Positions 33,333-46,072 of a DNA stretch of 64,000 nucleotides are shown here, piece by piece. The position numbers and the translations under genes were made by a program. Source of the DNA: Pegea sp. RAD2-039 (Eukaryota > Chordata > Thaliacea > Salpida > Salpidae). The notes beneath the pieces are model-generated. The model searched no databases. It had not been told where the DNA came from and saw only the letters and a program-made list of their open reading frames with translations. The stretch is from contig JAQGEQ010000343.1 of assembly GCA_034620365.1 (NCBI GenBank), positions 310,001 to 374,000 on the forward strand. Reading direction: 5' to 3'. Within the stretch, counting starts at the first letter, position 1. The number at the start of each line of letters is the position of its first letter.

Positions 33333-33906
33333 CTGAGATACAAATAAATTAATAAAATTTAAACTTAAAGGATAACTATTGCTTACAATTTCTAATTTGA
33401 AACTTTATTTGATAAAACTTTGAAACACAACAGTAAAAATATTAAACAACTGAAATATAAATATTTAGAGGAATAATTATAAACTACTCAGGTATTTGGT
33501 TAAATTATAACAAATTTTACAAAAAACCATATAACAACGTTTAGTTAGATTTTAATCTCTTCAAACTATCATATAATTTTACTAACAAATGGTGAAAATG
33601 GACTTTCGGTTAACTGACCAAAGAAGTCAAATTCAAATTTGTAAACTAAATTAATGATAGAGACAGAATATTGCTTTTCACAAAATAAAGAAAAGTTTTA
33701 AATCTGTAAAAAATAAGACATTTCCTAAATCTTGAAATTATTTCCTTGATTACTTTTAGAACAAACAATTGAATAAATAAGAATAAGTAAACTGATTTTA
33801 TTGATATCACAGTGGGTCTTAAACAAATATACAGAAATAATAATAATAATATTCAAAAAGATTATTGAAAACATACCTCTTGTAGTTTCTTATCCAACTA
33901 TTTTCT
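33333..33906. other. AT-rich end of unit C, no gene seen
   Basis: Matches 16620-17100, then breaks near 33840 (short AAT repeat) before the unit D start block. Confidence 0.45.
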
Positions 33907-34045
33907 CTGGTAATCGCAGAACGTATGAACCGTATATTATTTACCGCAAAGGTTTCTGAACATTGGGCGCTGTTAGTTCATTCTGCATCCTGACAGTTGA
34001 GTTTTTCATTGTTATTTCCCGGTTTTGATAACAGAAAATTTTTGT
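33907..34045 (+). promoter_or_regulatory. conserved unit-start block, possible 5' exon of HD-ZF D
   Basis: Counterpart of 5580-5714, ending in the same TTTTT|GTAAGT donor. Confidence 0.4.
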
Positions 34046-34198
34046 AAGTTTTTTATTTAAACATGCTTTCATAGTAATAATAAAATTATTAATTTGAAGT
34101 GATTAATTCATTTTTTTTTAATCTTTTAGTTTCTACAATTATACTTGGGATTTTTATTCATTAGATGATAACCGTAATAATAAGTAATTTGTTAAAAT

Positions 34199-34250
34199 TT
34201 ATTTTATTCAAATGTACAATTTTTATTTTATTCAAATATACAATTATATT
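34199..34250 (+). repeat. short VNTR, two units
   Basis: Two copies of the TTTATTTTATTCAAATRTAC unit, as at 5866. Confidence 0.7.
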
Positions 34251-34547
34251 GTAACTGCATTTATTGCAGGAAAACTTTTTTGTATTATTTTTGTATTTCC
34301 TTTTTATATGAGACTTTAAAATTCTTTCATTTCTAAAAATTTCTTTAAAAATTGGCAGTGATGAAGATAATTAAAGTTAAAGAATCTAATAATATTCAAA
34401 AAGTTTTACGTCTTTTTACTGTTTTTGGTATTTTTATTCATTAGATGATAACCATAATAATAAGTAATTTGTTAAAATTTATTTTTTTATAAAATAAATT
34501 TTGCATTTAATATTATTTATTACTAAAGTTGTTCTTAATTAATTTAT

Positions 34548-34612
34548 TTATTTCAATAAATACGAAGGAGGGTAACTGAAAAGAGCTAAGACCATTCTCA
34601 CAAATATATAAC
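34548..34612 (-). mobile_element. CR1-like LINE 3' end fragment
   Basis: Same insertion as 6227-6292, duplicated with the unit. Confidence 0.7.
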
Positions 34613-36325
34613 TGGTGTCATTTGAAAATGGTTGGATATTCAGTTGAATAACTGCATATATTGCAGAAAAACTTTTTCTTATTATTTTTGTGTTTTCTTT
34701 TTATATGAAACTTCAAAACTCTTTCATTATCAAAAATTTCCTTACAAAACTGGCAGTGATGAAGATAAGCAAAGTTAAAGATTAAACAGTATTAAAATAT
34801 TTATAATCTTTTTACTGTTTCTGTTTTTTTTACTTTTTTCGGTGTATTTTCACAGTTTCAGGTATTTTAAACTGTTTCAAATGTTACAAACTCCTTAAAG
34901 AAAAATGCCAATGCAACTATTACTTGTGGTTTATGCTTAGATATCTTCAATGATAAGATATTATCATCTATCTTTCATAAAACTTATTTGTTCAGTTGGT
35001 TTGCAGTTACATTATGACCAGTAGGTGGTGCAGCCGGAAGTTTGACATTTTGTCATTACCAGGTGACTTCAATTTATGTTTCTTTTTCAGCCCCTGAACT
35101 TTTACAACTGATATTAGATTCCACTGATACTTGGTTATGTGTTTCATATACTCAGCTTCTGTAGAAATCCATTCTTGTTACTAGTTTCTTTATACTTTTG
35201 TTTAGTTGGTTTTGGTTGAAATTTTTAGGGTTTTTATTGAATAATTGTTCCACAGGTTGTTGAAGTGAAAGTTGACAAGCTATTGAGAAGTAAATATTGA
35301 TGCATGAGAAAGTTGTTAGAGATGTATATTTGCAAATTCAAGTTTATAGTAGATACTTTTGACTATAAGAGGAACATATGTGATCAATTTTCTACTTTCT
35401 TTAAATGTATCATTTATTCTTAATGTTTTATTCACTTAATTATTATGTCAAGGATATGGTGTTGCCTCTGGTAGTGTATTCAGAGTTGTTTGTAGTATAT
35501 TTAAAACGAATAACAGTAGAATATTTTACCGCATATGTTAATATCTTATCCAAGCTAGGCTTGAGCACTTTTATGACTTTGGTTATTGGCAACTTTTATA
35601 GTTTAATAGAGCTCTCTATTAGAATAGTTTTTATATATTCAAATGTTTAATTGTTTTAATTTCAATTTGTCACCAATTTCTTTGGTGTTATTGAAACTAT
35701 ACGTCTAAAAAATTGTTTTTTTTGTAGATATTTTATATCTGATTTAATTGATAGAAAAAGTATTTAAACTCCAAGTGCAGTTTATATACCAATAAATGGC
35801 GTCACTTGGCTACGTTATTTACCGTTGGTATAGTTCTCAATTTATTTCATAAAAAATTTCCTTTTAAGATTTATTTTGAATTTTTAAAGTTTTAAGAGTT
35901 TATTTTATTCTAATTTTACTGAATTATTTTGCTTAAATCTTACATAATATCACCAAACTTTATTTGTTAAATTTTAAAAGTTAAATTACCAGATTATTTT
36001 AGTTGCTTTCTTAATCATTAAAAAACATTCTTACATGATGTTTATTAATTAAAAGTATTTTAACTTTTTATAACGAATGTTTATTTCAGTGAATTTTATT
36101 TTCAATGTTTTTTTAGCATGATTTTAAAATAATTCATTCTATTTTGAAGTTTGCTTATAGATATTTTTATGCATTTTTATATTTAAATGTACATTGATAA
36201 ACTGAAATATAAATTAAATAATTTGAACTGCTTATGTAAGTTATATCGAAAAACTTCTTTTTCAATTAAACTTGAGTTAAGCTTATTAATAATTCTTTTA
36301 TAAACAGACTTAGTAATTGATAATA
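34613..36325. other. upstream region of HD-ZF D, no gene seen
   Basis: Parallels 6293-8191 of unit A throughout, except that the young LINE end at 7975-8105 is absent. Possible long 5' UTR intron. The 81-codon open frame near 35405 lies in AT-rich sequence and is not conserved as protein in unit A. Confidence 0.45.
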
Positions 36326-38875
36326 ATGGAAATTCATCAAGTTATTACTGCTGATTTGTGGTTAGAAGAGAATAATTTTGCTGTAGCTGATCAAACTCCT
36401 GCAGATAATTATATTTTTCCCACTATTGAGTTGGAATTTTTGAATTATTTTTGTGCTTTCCCATATCCATCAGAAGAACAACTAATTAAACTATCTGAAA
36501 AATCTGGCTATTCATATAAATTGATTCAGCGTTGGTTTAACATGAAAAGGCTTCAGAATAAAATAAGTTGGAGTCCTTCAGAAATACATTATGCAAAGTG
36601 TAAAATCATAAAATATTATGAAGAAAAAACACAAAATAATGGAGATAGTTTAAGGAAATTGGCTTCAAATGGTGATAATAACATCTCTGACATTCCATCT
36701 AAGGAACCTGTTGCTTCTACAAGTCAGGGAGAAAACCTAAACACTGTATCTTCATCTGAAACCTTTGTAAGTATTTTTTTTTGTTTATATATATTTATTG
36801 TAAAAATGTTAGTTGTTTCTACATAAAAAAAATAATTTAATAGATGGTTTTAGTACTTTTTTATGAATTTTTTTTTAATCTTTTATAAATAAATAATCTA
36901 GATTGTAAAATTTTACTGGGATTCTTTTTTGCTTCCTAGCTTTGCAAGACAGAACCAATAGAAACTCAAATTTATTATCAACCTAAACAAAAAGAAGATT
37001 TTAATTCGTCTAGTTTATTGGTTGAAGAAGGTAAATTTCAATTTTAAATGATCTTATGATGTTATATTATATGATTTTATTGTTTGTTTATGTTTTTGGT
37101 GTTTGATTTTGTAACTAAGTTATTTTAATATTGGAAGTTTAATATAATAAACTGAAAAAACCTTTGAAATAATATTGTTGAAGTGTTTAATAAATCTTTT
37201 ATTAAACTGGTTTTTGATAATTTTAATCTTTTAATAATCTAATGACTGTTAACATTATTGCCTGACCAAGAAATTGTGATAAAAGTTTATATTCAACAAA
37301 ATATTTAAACTTAAACAACAAATTTGTTTTAAAAGGATCAAAATCTGATAGTGAAGGTTGTAGTGGATGTAAAAGTTGTTTCAATCAACCAGAGATTAAA
37401 AGAAGAAAGTTGGAAAGTAAAACTGTTTTAAGTACAACTTCTAAACTAAAGTTATAATGTTTCTAGTGTTATAAGTAATCACAGTTAAGAAAATATTTAT
37501 GACCAATAGTAACCCGTTTACATTGTAGATAATATATTATTATTAGATAATACTGATCTGTTTTGATCAGGAATACTCTAAAACCCTTAACATGACCAAT
37601 AGATCTTGCACTGGAGGTTTTTTAATTAATCTTATTGTTACAGAATGTCCTGAAGCCATTCAAGAACAACTGGATGATGATGTTGTTGATGAAGATTCAG
37701 TTAAAGATGTTGTTGAAAGTAATGATTATGAAAATTTTGATGGAAATGTTCTTGAGGATGAAGACCTAAATGACGTTAATGATTGCAATTTTGAAGGTGG
37801 AAATAAAGATCACATTGAGATAACTCTGGATGGTTGTGAAGATGAAGATCAAATGGAGAACGCTCTTGGTGATGGTGATAGAGATAACAATGAGGATACT
37901 GCAGGTGATAATGAAGAAATGCTTGAAAATGTTCTTGATAATGAACATGAAGATTTAGAAGATGCCCCGATAGATGAAAACAAAAGTTAGAAGATATTTA
38001 TTTAGTAAAATAATATTAAATTATTTAAGAATTACTTTAACTGAAAAATCGAATAAGTTAACTAATGTAATTAGTCACAAAGACAATCTTATGAATAACT
38101 ACAAGTAACTTTTTACAGCTAAAAGTCCTCAGAAAGAAATCAAGAATCTGAAAAGGAATCCTGAATTACTCAAAAGAAGTAAATTAAACTTTTCCATTTA
38201 TTTGTAATAAAATATATCTTAGTAATGTTTCTAGTACTAGAATAAAATTAATTTTTGTAATAAAACAATTATTGTGCAGCTGATCTTTATCACTGCGAGT
38301 TTTGTGAAGACATTTTTGCTGATAAGAAAGTTTTTGAATTTCATCTTAAAAGAAGACATCCATCTAAAAAAAAGTATCGATGCAATCTCTGTGACTTTTC
38401 TGCGAATTTTGAATGCCATCTCAAACAACACCAAGTAACCCACAATAAAATGAAAAATTTTGTTTGTCGCTTGTGTGGAAAAAGCTTTGGAACAAAAGGC
38501 CATCTCAACCGACATAATGAGTCAGTTCACTTAAAGGTGACGTATCAATGCGAGCTTTGCGAAAAATCTTTTAGTCGGAACTCTAACAAGCAACAACATA
38601 TCCGTAATACTCACCAGAAGCAAAAAGCTTATGTTTGTAATCAATGTGGAAAGACATTTGGGCAATCATGTCATCTCACAGAACACAAACGAATCCACAC
38701 AGGCGAGAAGTTGTTTCATTGTAAGATTTGCTCAAAATCATTTACGAATTCATCTACTTTGAAGCAACACGAGATCAGCATCCACACCAGAAACTTTCCA
38801 CATAACTGCAGTGTTTGTAAAAAAGGGTTTATGTGTCCTTCTCGTTTAAACAAACATATGAGAAGTCACAATTGA
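36326..38875 (+). CDS. homeodomain plus seven C2H2 zinc-finger protein (HD-ZF copy D)
   Basis: Exons 36326-36766, 36940-37030, 37336-37416, 37644-37985, 38119-38178 and 38280-38875, 536 residues, all junctions in phase. Recognition helix RWFNMKR. The acidic exon differs from A and B (for example GDGDRDNNED). The finger exon, the two introns before it and about 270 bp after it are identical to A and B as far as I can see, while exons 1-4 and sequence beyond 39144 are not. That local identity includes non-coding bases, so it looks like gene conversion rather than selection on the fingers alone. It has its own 33907 start block. The copy most likely to be independently expressed, with A. Confidence 0.82.
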
Positions 38876-39310
38876 GTTTATGAAACTTTCATTTGTTTGA
38901 TTTTTTGTTTATTTGTAAAAATTGTTTATTTTGTTGTTTTAATAAAAGTTTCATTTATTCGATTTGTTGTGATGTTAATTTGAGTCTTTAAAAAGTTTTT
39001 AGTTGAAAGAATTGTCATTAATAAAATCGAATGATCAATAAACAAACAGTTTTAAATACTTAGATTAATTTTTAGTTGAATCAATTAGTTACTAGCTAAA
39101 CTGTCCTTTTAAGAAATTTACTTTTATCGCAACTTTCTAAAGTCTTTTTAATGATCTTTATTATTGTCTTGCTAGACATCCTATCTGATGTTATCTTGGA
39201 ACCCCAATTAGAAATATTTTGGAATTTTTATTTAAATTTGACAAAAGGTCATTTTTGAACTTTCTTTAAAGTGTTTAAGCTAAAAGAGCTGTCTATAGAC
39301 TCAAATATCA

Positions 39311-39385
39311 GTAGATGATGTTAGTTTGTTTGTATATGCAGATGATATTCAGCTAATAGTTAGTTTGTATATTGAAATGATGATG
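39311..39385 (+). mobile_element. reverse-transcriptase scrap with YADD box (copy D)
   Basis: Counterpart of 11166-11240, identical in the YADD region. Confidence 0.65.
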
Positions 39386-39559
39386 ACTCTTTATATAAAG
39401 CTTATCATCAGAATATCATTATCGGTATAATTAATACCTTTGGAAAGTCAACAGAATTAAGGCTTTGAGAGCACATTTGATTAAAAAACTTACTGTCATC
39501 ATCTTTATCAGTCTCAAAGACATTAAAGATAATAACATTGTTTTCTCAGTCCTTACGGT

Positions 39560-40050
39560 TTAAAGTTAGTTTTTTGCGCGTGTCGGAGACCTTCTTGGTA
39601 AGAAGGTGCACCATGTTAGCATTTTTCTCGGAACTGGGACCACCGAGACCCATGTGACTTGTTTCTTTATAGACGCATTCAGTTCGTCCATTTTATTTAG
39701 ACAAACTAAAAACTTTCTCATCAATCTTGGCAATTTCCGATTTAAGTTTCACTAATTCATCAGATATAGATTTGCTGATGTCTGATAATAGGTTTTCATC
39801 AGAATTGGGTGAGGTAGCTGTTGTGGCCATGGTTTTACATTTAATGTAAAACCATTTATCACTACAGGTGAGATGAAAGCAGGAGAGACATTTAAAGAAT
39901 TCAATTACAGGATTTTTACCAGAGCAAATTTTATTGCAGGATTAGCAATTGCAATCTTGCTTTGATGAAGTCGGTTTTTCAGGAATTTTATTTACAGTAG
40001 ACCGTAAGGTCTTGCTACTTTTATGTGTATCCACCATAGTTTTCATAAAA
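39560..40050 (-). mobile_element. LINE ORF1 remnant, least damaged finger (copy D)
   Basis: Minus strand reads CNKICSGKNPVIEFFKCLSC then FHLTC in one frame, showing the original PHD-like finger. A deletion of about 70 bp near 39856 then removes the second half (the WFCIKC pair of A and B). Lies beside, but is not part of, the ORF2 element at 40146: the ORF1 piece is downstream of that element's 3' end on the same strand. Confidence 0.65.
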
Positions 40051-40145
40051 GATTTTTACTGTCACCAATCACAATACATATACTATACAAATCACTTCCT
40101 ATAAATAACTATATCACAACTTATAAGCATTTATTCAAATAGAAT

Positions 40146-42845
40146 ATTTATTTATTTATTTATTACAATAAATGTGAAGGAGGGTGCCTAAAGAGAGCAC
40201 CTCTCGCTAACACACATTCTCACAAATTAGATCTATTTGACGTGTAAACGAAAAAGTATATGACAATGAAGAATTGCATAGAATCATAGTATTGTAAAAA
40301 AGAAAAATTCACAGTTTAGAAATGGCAATGTTGGCGATGTTATAACATTTCAGCTTTTTCTTGAACAGCATAAGTGATTTTGACATGACAATCTCTGATG
40401 GCAGATTGTTCCATGTACTGATTGTGCGGTATGAGAAAAAAACTTAATCTGGTTAACGTTGCTGGTGGAGTGGGCTTATTAAGATGTAATTTATGTCTTC
40501 TAAGTTGATATAACTTGAGGGAGGGACTAATGGAGAAAAAGTCATCAAACTGAAGATCAATTAGGTTGTGAATAATTTTAAAAATCAGAATAAGGTCGTA
40601 TTTAATTCTTCGAATTTCCAAAGTATCTAGATTGAAGAGGCTGAGACGATGCTTATAACTCTCGTATTTGATATTAAGTTTCCTGCAAACCAATCTCGTA
40701 AATGTTGCCTGAACAGATTCGATTTTTCTGATATCACCAACTTGGTATGGCATCCATGCACTGACATTGTATTCAAGAATAGGGCGTATGTACAGTTTGA
40801 AAAGGTTGACGAAAAACCATGGATCTTTAGAATTAAAAGTCTTTATGATGAGGTGGACAAGCCTGATAGATATTCCAAAGATTCTGGAAACATAACTGTG
40901 CCATTTGAAGTCAGATGTCAGAGTAATGCCGAGGTCTATGACTGAGGATACTCGTTCAAGAATAGATCCATTGATGTAGTATTGGTTGCTGAAGTTGGCA
41001 GCTGGCTTACGGGAGAATGTTATAACTTCAGACTTTGTTGGCTGGATTTTAAGTTGCCAATTCGCAGACCAGTTTTCTACAATATTTAGTGCAGTTTGGA
41101 GTTTTGAGTGAGAACCAGATAATAGCTTGATGTCGTCTGCATACACAAACACACTGACATTGTCTACTGTTATTAGTCTTCTGATGAGGTCTTCAATGAA
41201 AATCAAAAAGAGAAGTGGACCCAGGACGGAACCTTGAGGAACGCCGCTGGTGACTTTACTAGGAGTAGATAAAGATCTTTCTACACGGGTTCGTTGGGTT
41301 CTACCTGATAAGAAATCTTCAATCCATTTTAAGATAGAGTTGCTGATTTTTATGTTTTTCAATACAGTAATGAGCTTGTTGTGTGGAACAGAATCAAAAG
41401 CTTTAGCAAAATCAAGGTATATGATGTCACATGGAGTATTACTTTCGTAATGAGCTGTAAGCTCATCGAAAAAATTGAGATGTTGAGTCAAAGAAGATCT
41501 TTGCTTAACAAAGCCATGCTGGACATCAGATATTAGATGATGCTCCGTCAAATGGCTAGTTATATGGTTGTGAATGATGTGTTCTTGAGTTCTGCAGATA
41601 ACCGAAGTCAGTGAAACTGGTCTGTAGTTAAGTGCAGTGTTTCTGGGACCCTTCTTATAAATTGGAGTAATAATAGCATTCTTCCAAATTTGTGGAAGTC
41701 TTCCCCGCTTAAGAGTCATGTTAAAGAGTAGCGATAAGGGTAGCGCTAAAGAAGAAGTACTTTTTCTTAAAAACAAAGCTGGGATTTGATCTGGGGTGTT
41801 GGAAACTGTTGATTTTAGAGAAGAAATAGCCTTAGATACTATATCAACTGTTATGTCTAGATCTACCATCTCAGAGATATTTGAAAGGATATTGGAGTAA
41901 GAAATAGTAGGAGTATTGCCATCATCGGTTATAAAAACCTTTTCAAATTGTTTGTTTAGCAATTCAGCTTTATTCTTTGGTTCCATCACCAGCTGATTGG
42001 CGTTATCAAGCAAGGGAGGTAGATGAGATCTCGCCTTAAGCTTGTGATTAATGAAGCCAAAAAACGTTTTCTTGCTAGGTGAAGATAAGATTGCACTTTC
42101 TTTTCCTAAATAGAGGCTATAAACTGATTTCTTGTAGACTAGACAAAGATCTTTGTATAGAGGTTTGATGGAAGGATCTGCTTTAGTTTGTTTGTATAAG
42201 AGGTTTTTCAAATGCTGTAAATTCCTTAAATATCTTGGCAAGTGTGGTTTTTTGTTGACTCTATATAAAGGTATGAACTTTTTAATTGACTCATTAACAA
42301 TGTTAGTAAACCTTGAGTAGATATCATTGATGTCTTCGGTAGAGTTGAAAACAGAAATCCAGTCAACACCTGATAAAAACTTGTTTATACTGTTATAATT
42401 TCCACGATAAAAGTTCCGTATGCTTGGAGTTTTAACGTTCGTAGAAAAAGTTTGTTGGAGCTTGAATTCAATCATGTTGTGATCGCATGTCAGAGCAAAA
42501 GGTTCATTTTGATCAACGTAGATAACGTTATCAGGTTTTGATGTGATGAGAAGATCCAAAGTATTACCACTAACTTGGGTTGGAAAAGTAACCATCTGAG
42601 ATAGATTATTGGCATCAAGGAAGTTTACAAAGACATGACTCAGATTGGCTGAATTAGTTTTGTCTCTATTCAAATTAAACAATTTTCCATTGAATGCTAA
42701 ATTTGGGTTATTCCAATCAATTCTACTAAAATTAAAATCCCCAAGAATATAGATCTCAGGACAAATTAGGCTTTTCAGAACCTTCAATAAGGCCTTAATA
42801 GTAACATCATCGTTAACTTTAGACGGTGGTAGGTAGGTACATATA
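40146..42845 (-). mobile_element. CR1/jockey-type LINE, 5'-truncated, ORF2 nearly intact
   Basis: On the minus strand one frame runs unbroken from about 42840 to the stop at 40340, over 830 codons. It opens in the C-terminal half of an EEP endonuclease (YILGDFNFSRIDW, LDLLIT, CDHNMIEFKL). A complete RT follows: NYRPVSL, DFAKAFDSVPHNKL, SGVPQGSVLGPLLF, VYADDIKLL. The thumb region reads WMPYQVGDIRKIESVQATFT. The endonuclease N-terminal catalytic part and ORF1 are missing, so it cannot move by itself. The 3' UTR (40146-40339) ends in a GGTGC/GCACC hairpin and (AATA)n. A TTATTCAAATAGAA flank lies on both sides (40130 and 42866). Inserted into unit D near the equivalent of 12053. The intact frame marks it as young. 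Confidence 0.9.
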
Positions 42846-42909
42846 ACCTATAACCTGAAACTTATTCAAATAGAATATAACCTATAACCTGAAACTTATT
42901 CAAATAGAA
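42846..42909. repeat. target-site duplication and 32-bp tandem at LINE 5' junction
   Basis: TATAACCTGAAACTTATTCA plus AATAGAA occurs twice in tandem (about 42851-42877 and 42883-42909). Each contains the TTATTCAAATAGAA that also flanks the 3' end at 40130-40143. Probably TSD plus slippage or a second insertion event at the 5' junction. Confidence 0.6.
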
Positions 42910-43620
42910 ATATCTAAACAACTTGTAACAGTTTATTTTAAATAATTTAAATTAAAAGTAAAATATTTTTACCAAAATTTTGCAACGTTTAATTAAATTT
43001 TAATCGCTTCAAACTATCTTCATTTAATTTTACTAGCAAATGGTGAAAATGGACTTTCGGTTAATTGGCACAAGAAGTCAAATTTAAATTTGCAAACTAA
43101 ATTACTAATAGAGACAAGATCTTGGTCTTTATAAATAGAGGAAGGTTTAAATGTATCAAAAAATAATACAATTCATAAACCTTGAATTTATTTCCTTTTA
43201 CTTTTAAAACAAAAATTTAAATAAATAAGAATAAGTAAACTGATTTTATTGATATCACAGTGGGTCTTTAACAAATATAAAGAAATCAAATTTTAATTTC
43301 TTTTTGAGCCCGAACAACTTTTTAATATAATTTATTTCAAAGAAAAATAAATTATATATCATTTCAAACACTGAGTTTAAATAATTCAGTTTAAAAAAAC
43401 TTCAGCAGAAACTTTTGTAGGTTTCTTGAGGCTATTGTCTTCCACGAATAACTGCAAATATTGCAGGAAAACTTTTTCTTATTATTTTTGTGTTTCTTTT
43501 TTATATAAGACTTCAAAACTCTTTCATTTCCAAAAAATTCTTTACAAAACAGGCAGTGATGAAGATAATTAAAGTTAAAGAATTTAACAGTATTGAAATA
43601 TTTTTACGTCTTTTTAATGT
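42910..43620. other. tail of unit D, no gene seen
   Basis: Matches 16790-17300 and 17520-17600 of unit A. The CTLD gene and the PTEN/WIPI fragments that should lie between the LINE and this stretch are absent from unit D. Confidence 0.55.
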
Positions 43621-43624
43621 TTCA

Positions 43625-44345
43625 GGTGTTATAGACCTATTAAAGAAAGATACTACTGCAACTATCACTGCTGGCAAGTATCTAAAGAGCGACCTGATAT
43701 TAAAGAAACCACTGAAGATATCATAAAAAGAATTTCAGCGATTCTAGAAAACATTAAAAGAAGAGAAAAAACTTTTGGAGATTACGACAAGAGTTTGGAA
43801 GAAGTAAAAACTGCTAAAGAACTCTACCATACTGATAGAAGTCAGATTCAAATTTGCACAAACCAACTGAAAAAATTTGAAGAAATTTTATCATTTAATC
43901 TCAGTCGACAAATGAAATTAGTACATATATTAGCTTCACAATTTACTTTCAACTTCATGAAATCCGTTGAGGCTTTTAATATGAAAGGAAGTGCAAACTT
44001 TAATCATACAAAATATTACTTCAACTTGAAGTCAGTCAAAGAGGGGGAGGAGGTGGAAAAGAAATGAAGTTCCTTTCTGGTGGTGAGCGTTCTTTTAGTA
44101 CAGTTTGTTTTATGATGTCTTTATTGAAGATTGTGCCTGTTCGTTGTTTGGATGAATTTGATGTCTTTATTGATATTGATAACCATCGTATGACTATAGA
44201 GGTTTTGCTAGGTTGTGCAAAGACACAACCAATTGTTCAATTTATTTTTCTTACTCCAAATGAAATCTCTATCTATCAGGATATTATAAAGTACAGGTTT
44301 GGAAGATACCTGATCCTGAACACCACAAGAAAGCAAGATGATTTG
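43625..44345 (+). pseudogene. SMC6-like C-terminal fragment, frameshifted
   Basis: Frame 1 reads ERPDIKETTEDIIKRISAI and a coiled-coil stretch to NFMKSVEAFNMKGSANF and a stop at 44067. Frame 2 starts within the same codons and gives KFLSGGERSFSTVCFMMSLL, VRCLDEFDVFIDIDNHRM and QFIFLTPNEIS. A third frame gives VWKIPDPEHHKKAR and a stop. LSGGERS (ABC signature), RCLDEFDV (Walker B) and FILLTPQ-like sequence identify the SMC6 head of the SMC5/6 repair complex. At least two frameshifts, and no N-terminal Walker A, so a dead fragment. No introns are seen inside it. Confidence 0.75.
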
Positions 44346-44487
44346 CTGCTATTTTTTAAGCTACTTTTTTATTTTCACCCTCATATGGTCCAAATACAAT
44401 ACCTTTTGTTATAGCAACATCTTTCCAAACTCCTTCACCCCCACCTCTTATAGAGGATTTATCAACTTTGACCTCTTTTGGGCAGGT
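44345..44487 (+). pseudogene. Ser/Pro-rich exon-like fragment, unidentified
   Basis: Frame reads SPSYGPNTIPFVIATSFQTP then IEDLSTLTSFGQ and meets a perfect donor, CAG|GTAAGT. Starts right after an acceptor-like TTTTTTAAG. Looks like one internal exon of a gene I cannot name, sitting directly behind the SMC6 piece. No partner exon found. Confidence 0.35.
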
Positions 44488-45722
44488 AAGTTTTGCTCGT
44501 CCCATCAAATTCTCAATTTCAAAAAGAAATAAATTTTAATTTTCCAAATTGAATAAACGTTTGTTGGTTATTTTTAAATTGCAATATTTAAGAAGTAGCT
44601 TTTTCAAAACTTACTAAATCATTAAAATCAATAGAAGATTTTTTATACCACCTGAAAAATGTCACTCTAGAACAATTGAAATGGACATTTTAAGAATATT
44701 AAAAATCTTACAAAATGAAACTAGTGCAAATTAAAACTGTGAGTGAAATATGAGTTTATTACTTAATATTAATTTCGTTTTTTACAGCTTGAGCTTTAAT
44801 CGAAAAATATACAGAGGCTAGTTCAAAGCGTTTTGATAACATTTTACATAAGCAATTAAAATCATCAAAACTTAATTTTAAAATCCTTCCGTTGTGATTT
44901 CTACAAAAATTGGAATTTACCCAACTATTGTAAACTGTAAAAGACTTAATCTTTAGTTATAAACCATTTTTTTTTGAGAATTCTCGAAATTTCTTTGATT
45001 GTAAGTTTTATTATAAATGAACGTCTTAACCCCATCATTAGTTTTAGAGGGTGGTAGTTGGGTATGTTTTTTTAAAATTGTAAATGATATTACCATAACT
45101 TTTAGATACTAGTGATGTAACAGTAAAGTATTTTCCCGCTAACGTAATTGCGGTTTTCATCATTCTTTGCTATTTATCTGCAATTACGTTTAGATGTATC
45201 GTTAGTATAATTTTCATCTTTAATGTCTTCTTAATAAACTAGCTTGCTTTATAAAAAGTTAATATCTTTACTTTTCTTTAAACAAATTATTATCATTTTG
45301 TATTATCGGCTATTTTTTTGGAAAGTTTTGGAAATATTTAATAATTATTTTTTTAATTTTATAGTTGTCATATCGACATTTTAAAATTTACTTAAGTCGT
45401 TTTTTATTTATGAAAAAATGTTTTCTTAAAATTTTAATGATGCAAATTGATTGAATAATTTTTATAATTTCTTGCATTTTAATTTTATTTAGTTTTTATA
45501 TTTAATTTGTAAAATATCAACTTTTAATGTTCAGTTATTAGATAATGCTTTAAAGTTTAGTTACTTTTGAAGATAATCTGTTAAAATTAGAATAATTTTA
45601 GCTACATCAACCAGAGAACTGGTTTTTTATAAATTTTTATATTTATTTTTAAGTTTAATTTATATTTATAGTTGTAAGTAAGTAATTGTACCAATCTTCG
45701 GCAAATCAATATTTCTTAGATT
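44488..45722. other. AT-rich, no gene seen
   Basis: A 24-codon open stretch near 44655-44730 is coding-like but unbounded. Around 45115-45150 is a diverged copy of the ACAGTAGAATATTTTACCGC motif that recurs at 7187, 17637, 28077, 29363 and 35514. Otherwise nothing recognisable. Confidence 0.45.
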
Positions 45723-46034
45723 TGTGATGTTATCATCAAAGTGAAATTAAATGGATTTGAAAGAACTTTTAATTGTCACCAACATATATTAATTGCTGCT
45801 TCACCTTATTTTGAAGCTATGTTTCGTGGTAAGTTAGATTCAAATTCAGATGTAAAATAATTGAATATATAAATACAAAAACTCTTTGAATTTTTTAAGG
45901 TGAATTTAAAGAAGCACACTCTGGAGAAAATACATTAAATGAGGTTGACCCAATTGTATTTTCTGATATTCTAGATTTTATTTAAGCAAAATAATATACT
46001 AATTGATAAAGAAAATGTTGAGATCATCATATCA
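45723..46034 (+). pseudogene. BTB/POZ domain fragment with intron
   Basis: 45723-45828 reads CDVIIKVKLNGFERTFNCHQ then HILIAASPYFEAMFRG, the start of a BTB fold (H..L...S.YF.AMF). It ends at donor GTAAGTT. 45900 onward continues in phase: EFKEAHSGEN, EVDPIVFSDILDFI, where a base is lost, then KQNNILIDKENVE in the next frame. Retained intron means a genomic copy, not a retrocopy. No BACK or Kelch region follows. Confidence 0.7.
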
Positions 46035-46072
46035 TAGTAAATTTTTATATCAAGTTTAAACATATTTCAGAT

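Noticed and set aside
40649..41450. Plus-strand frames of 98 and 66 codons within the LINE
   Set aside because: Antisense to the RT frame.
43625..44414. Working SMC6 gene
   Set aside because: At least two frameshifts and no N-terminal Walker A or hinge nearby.
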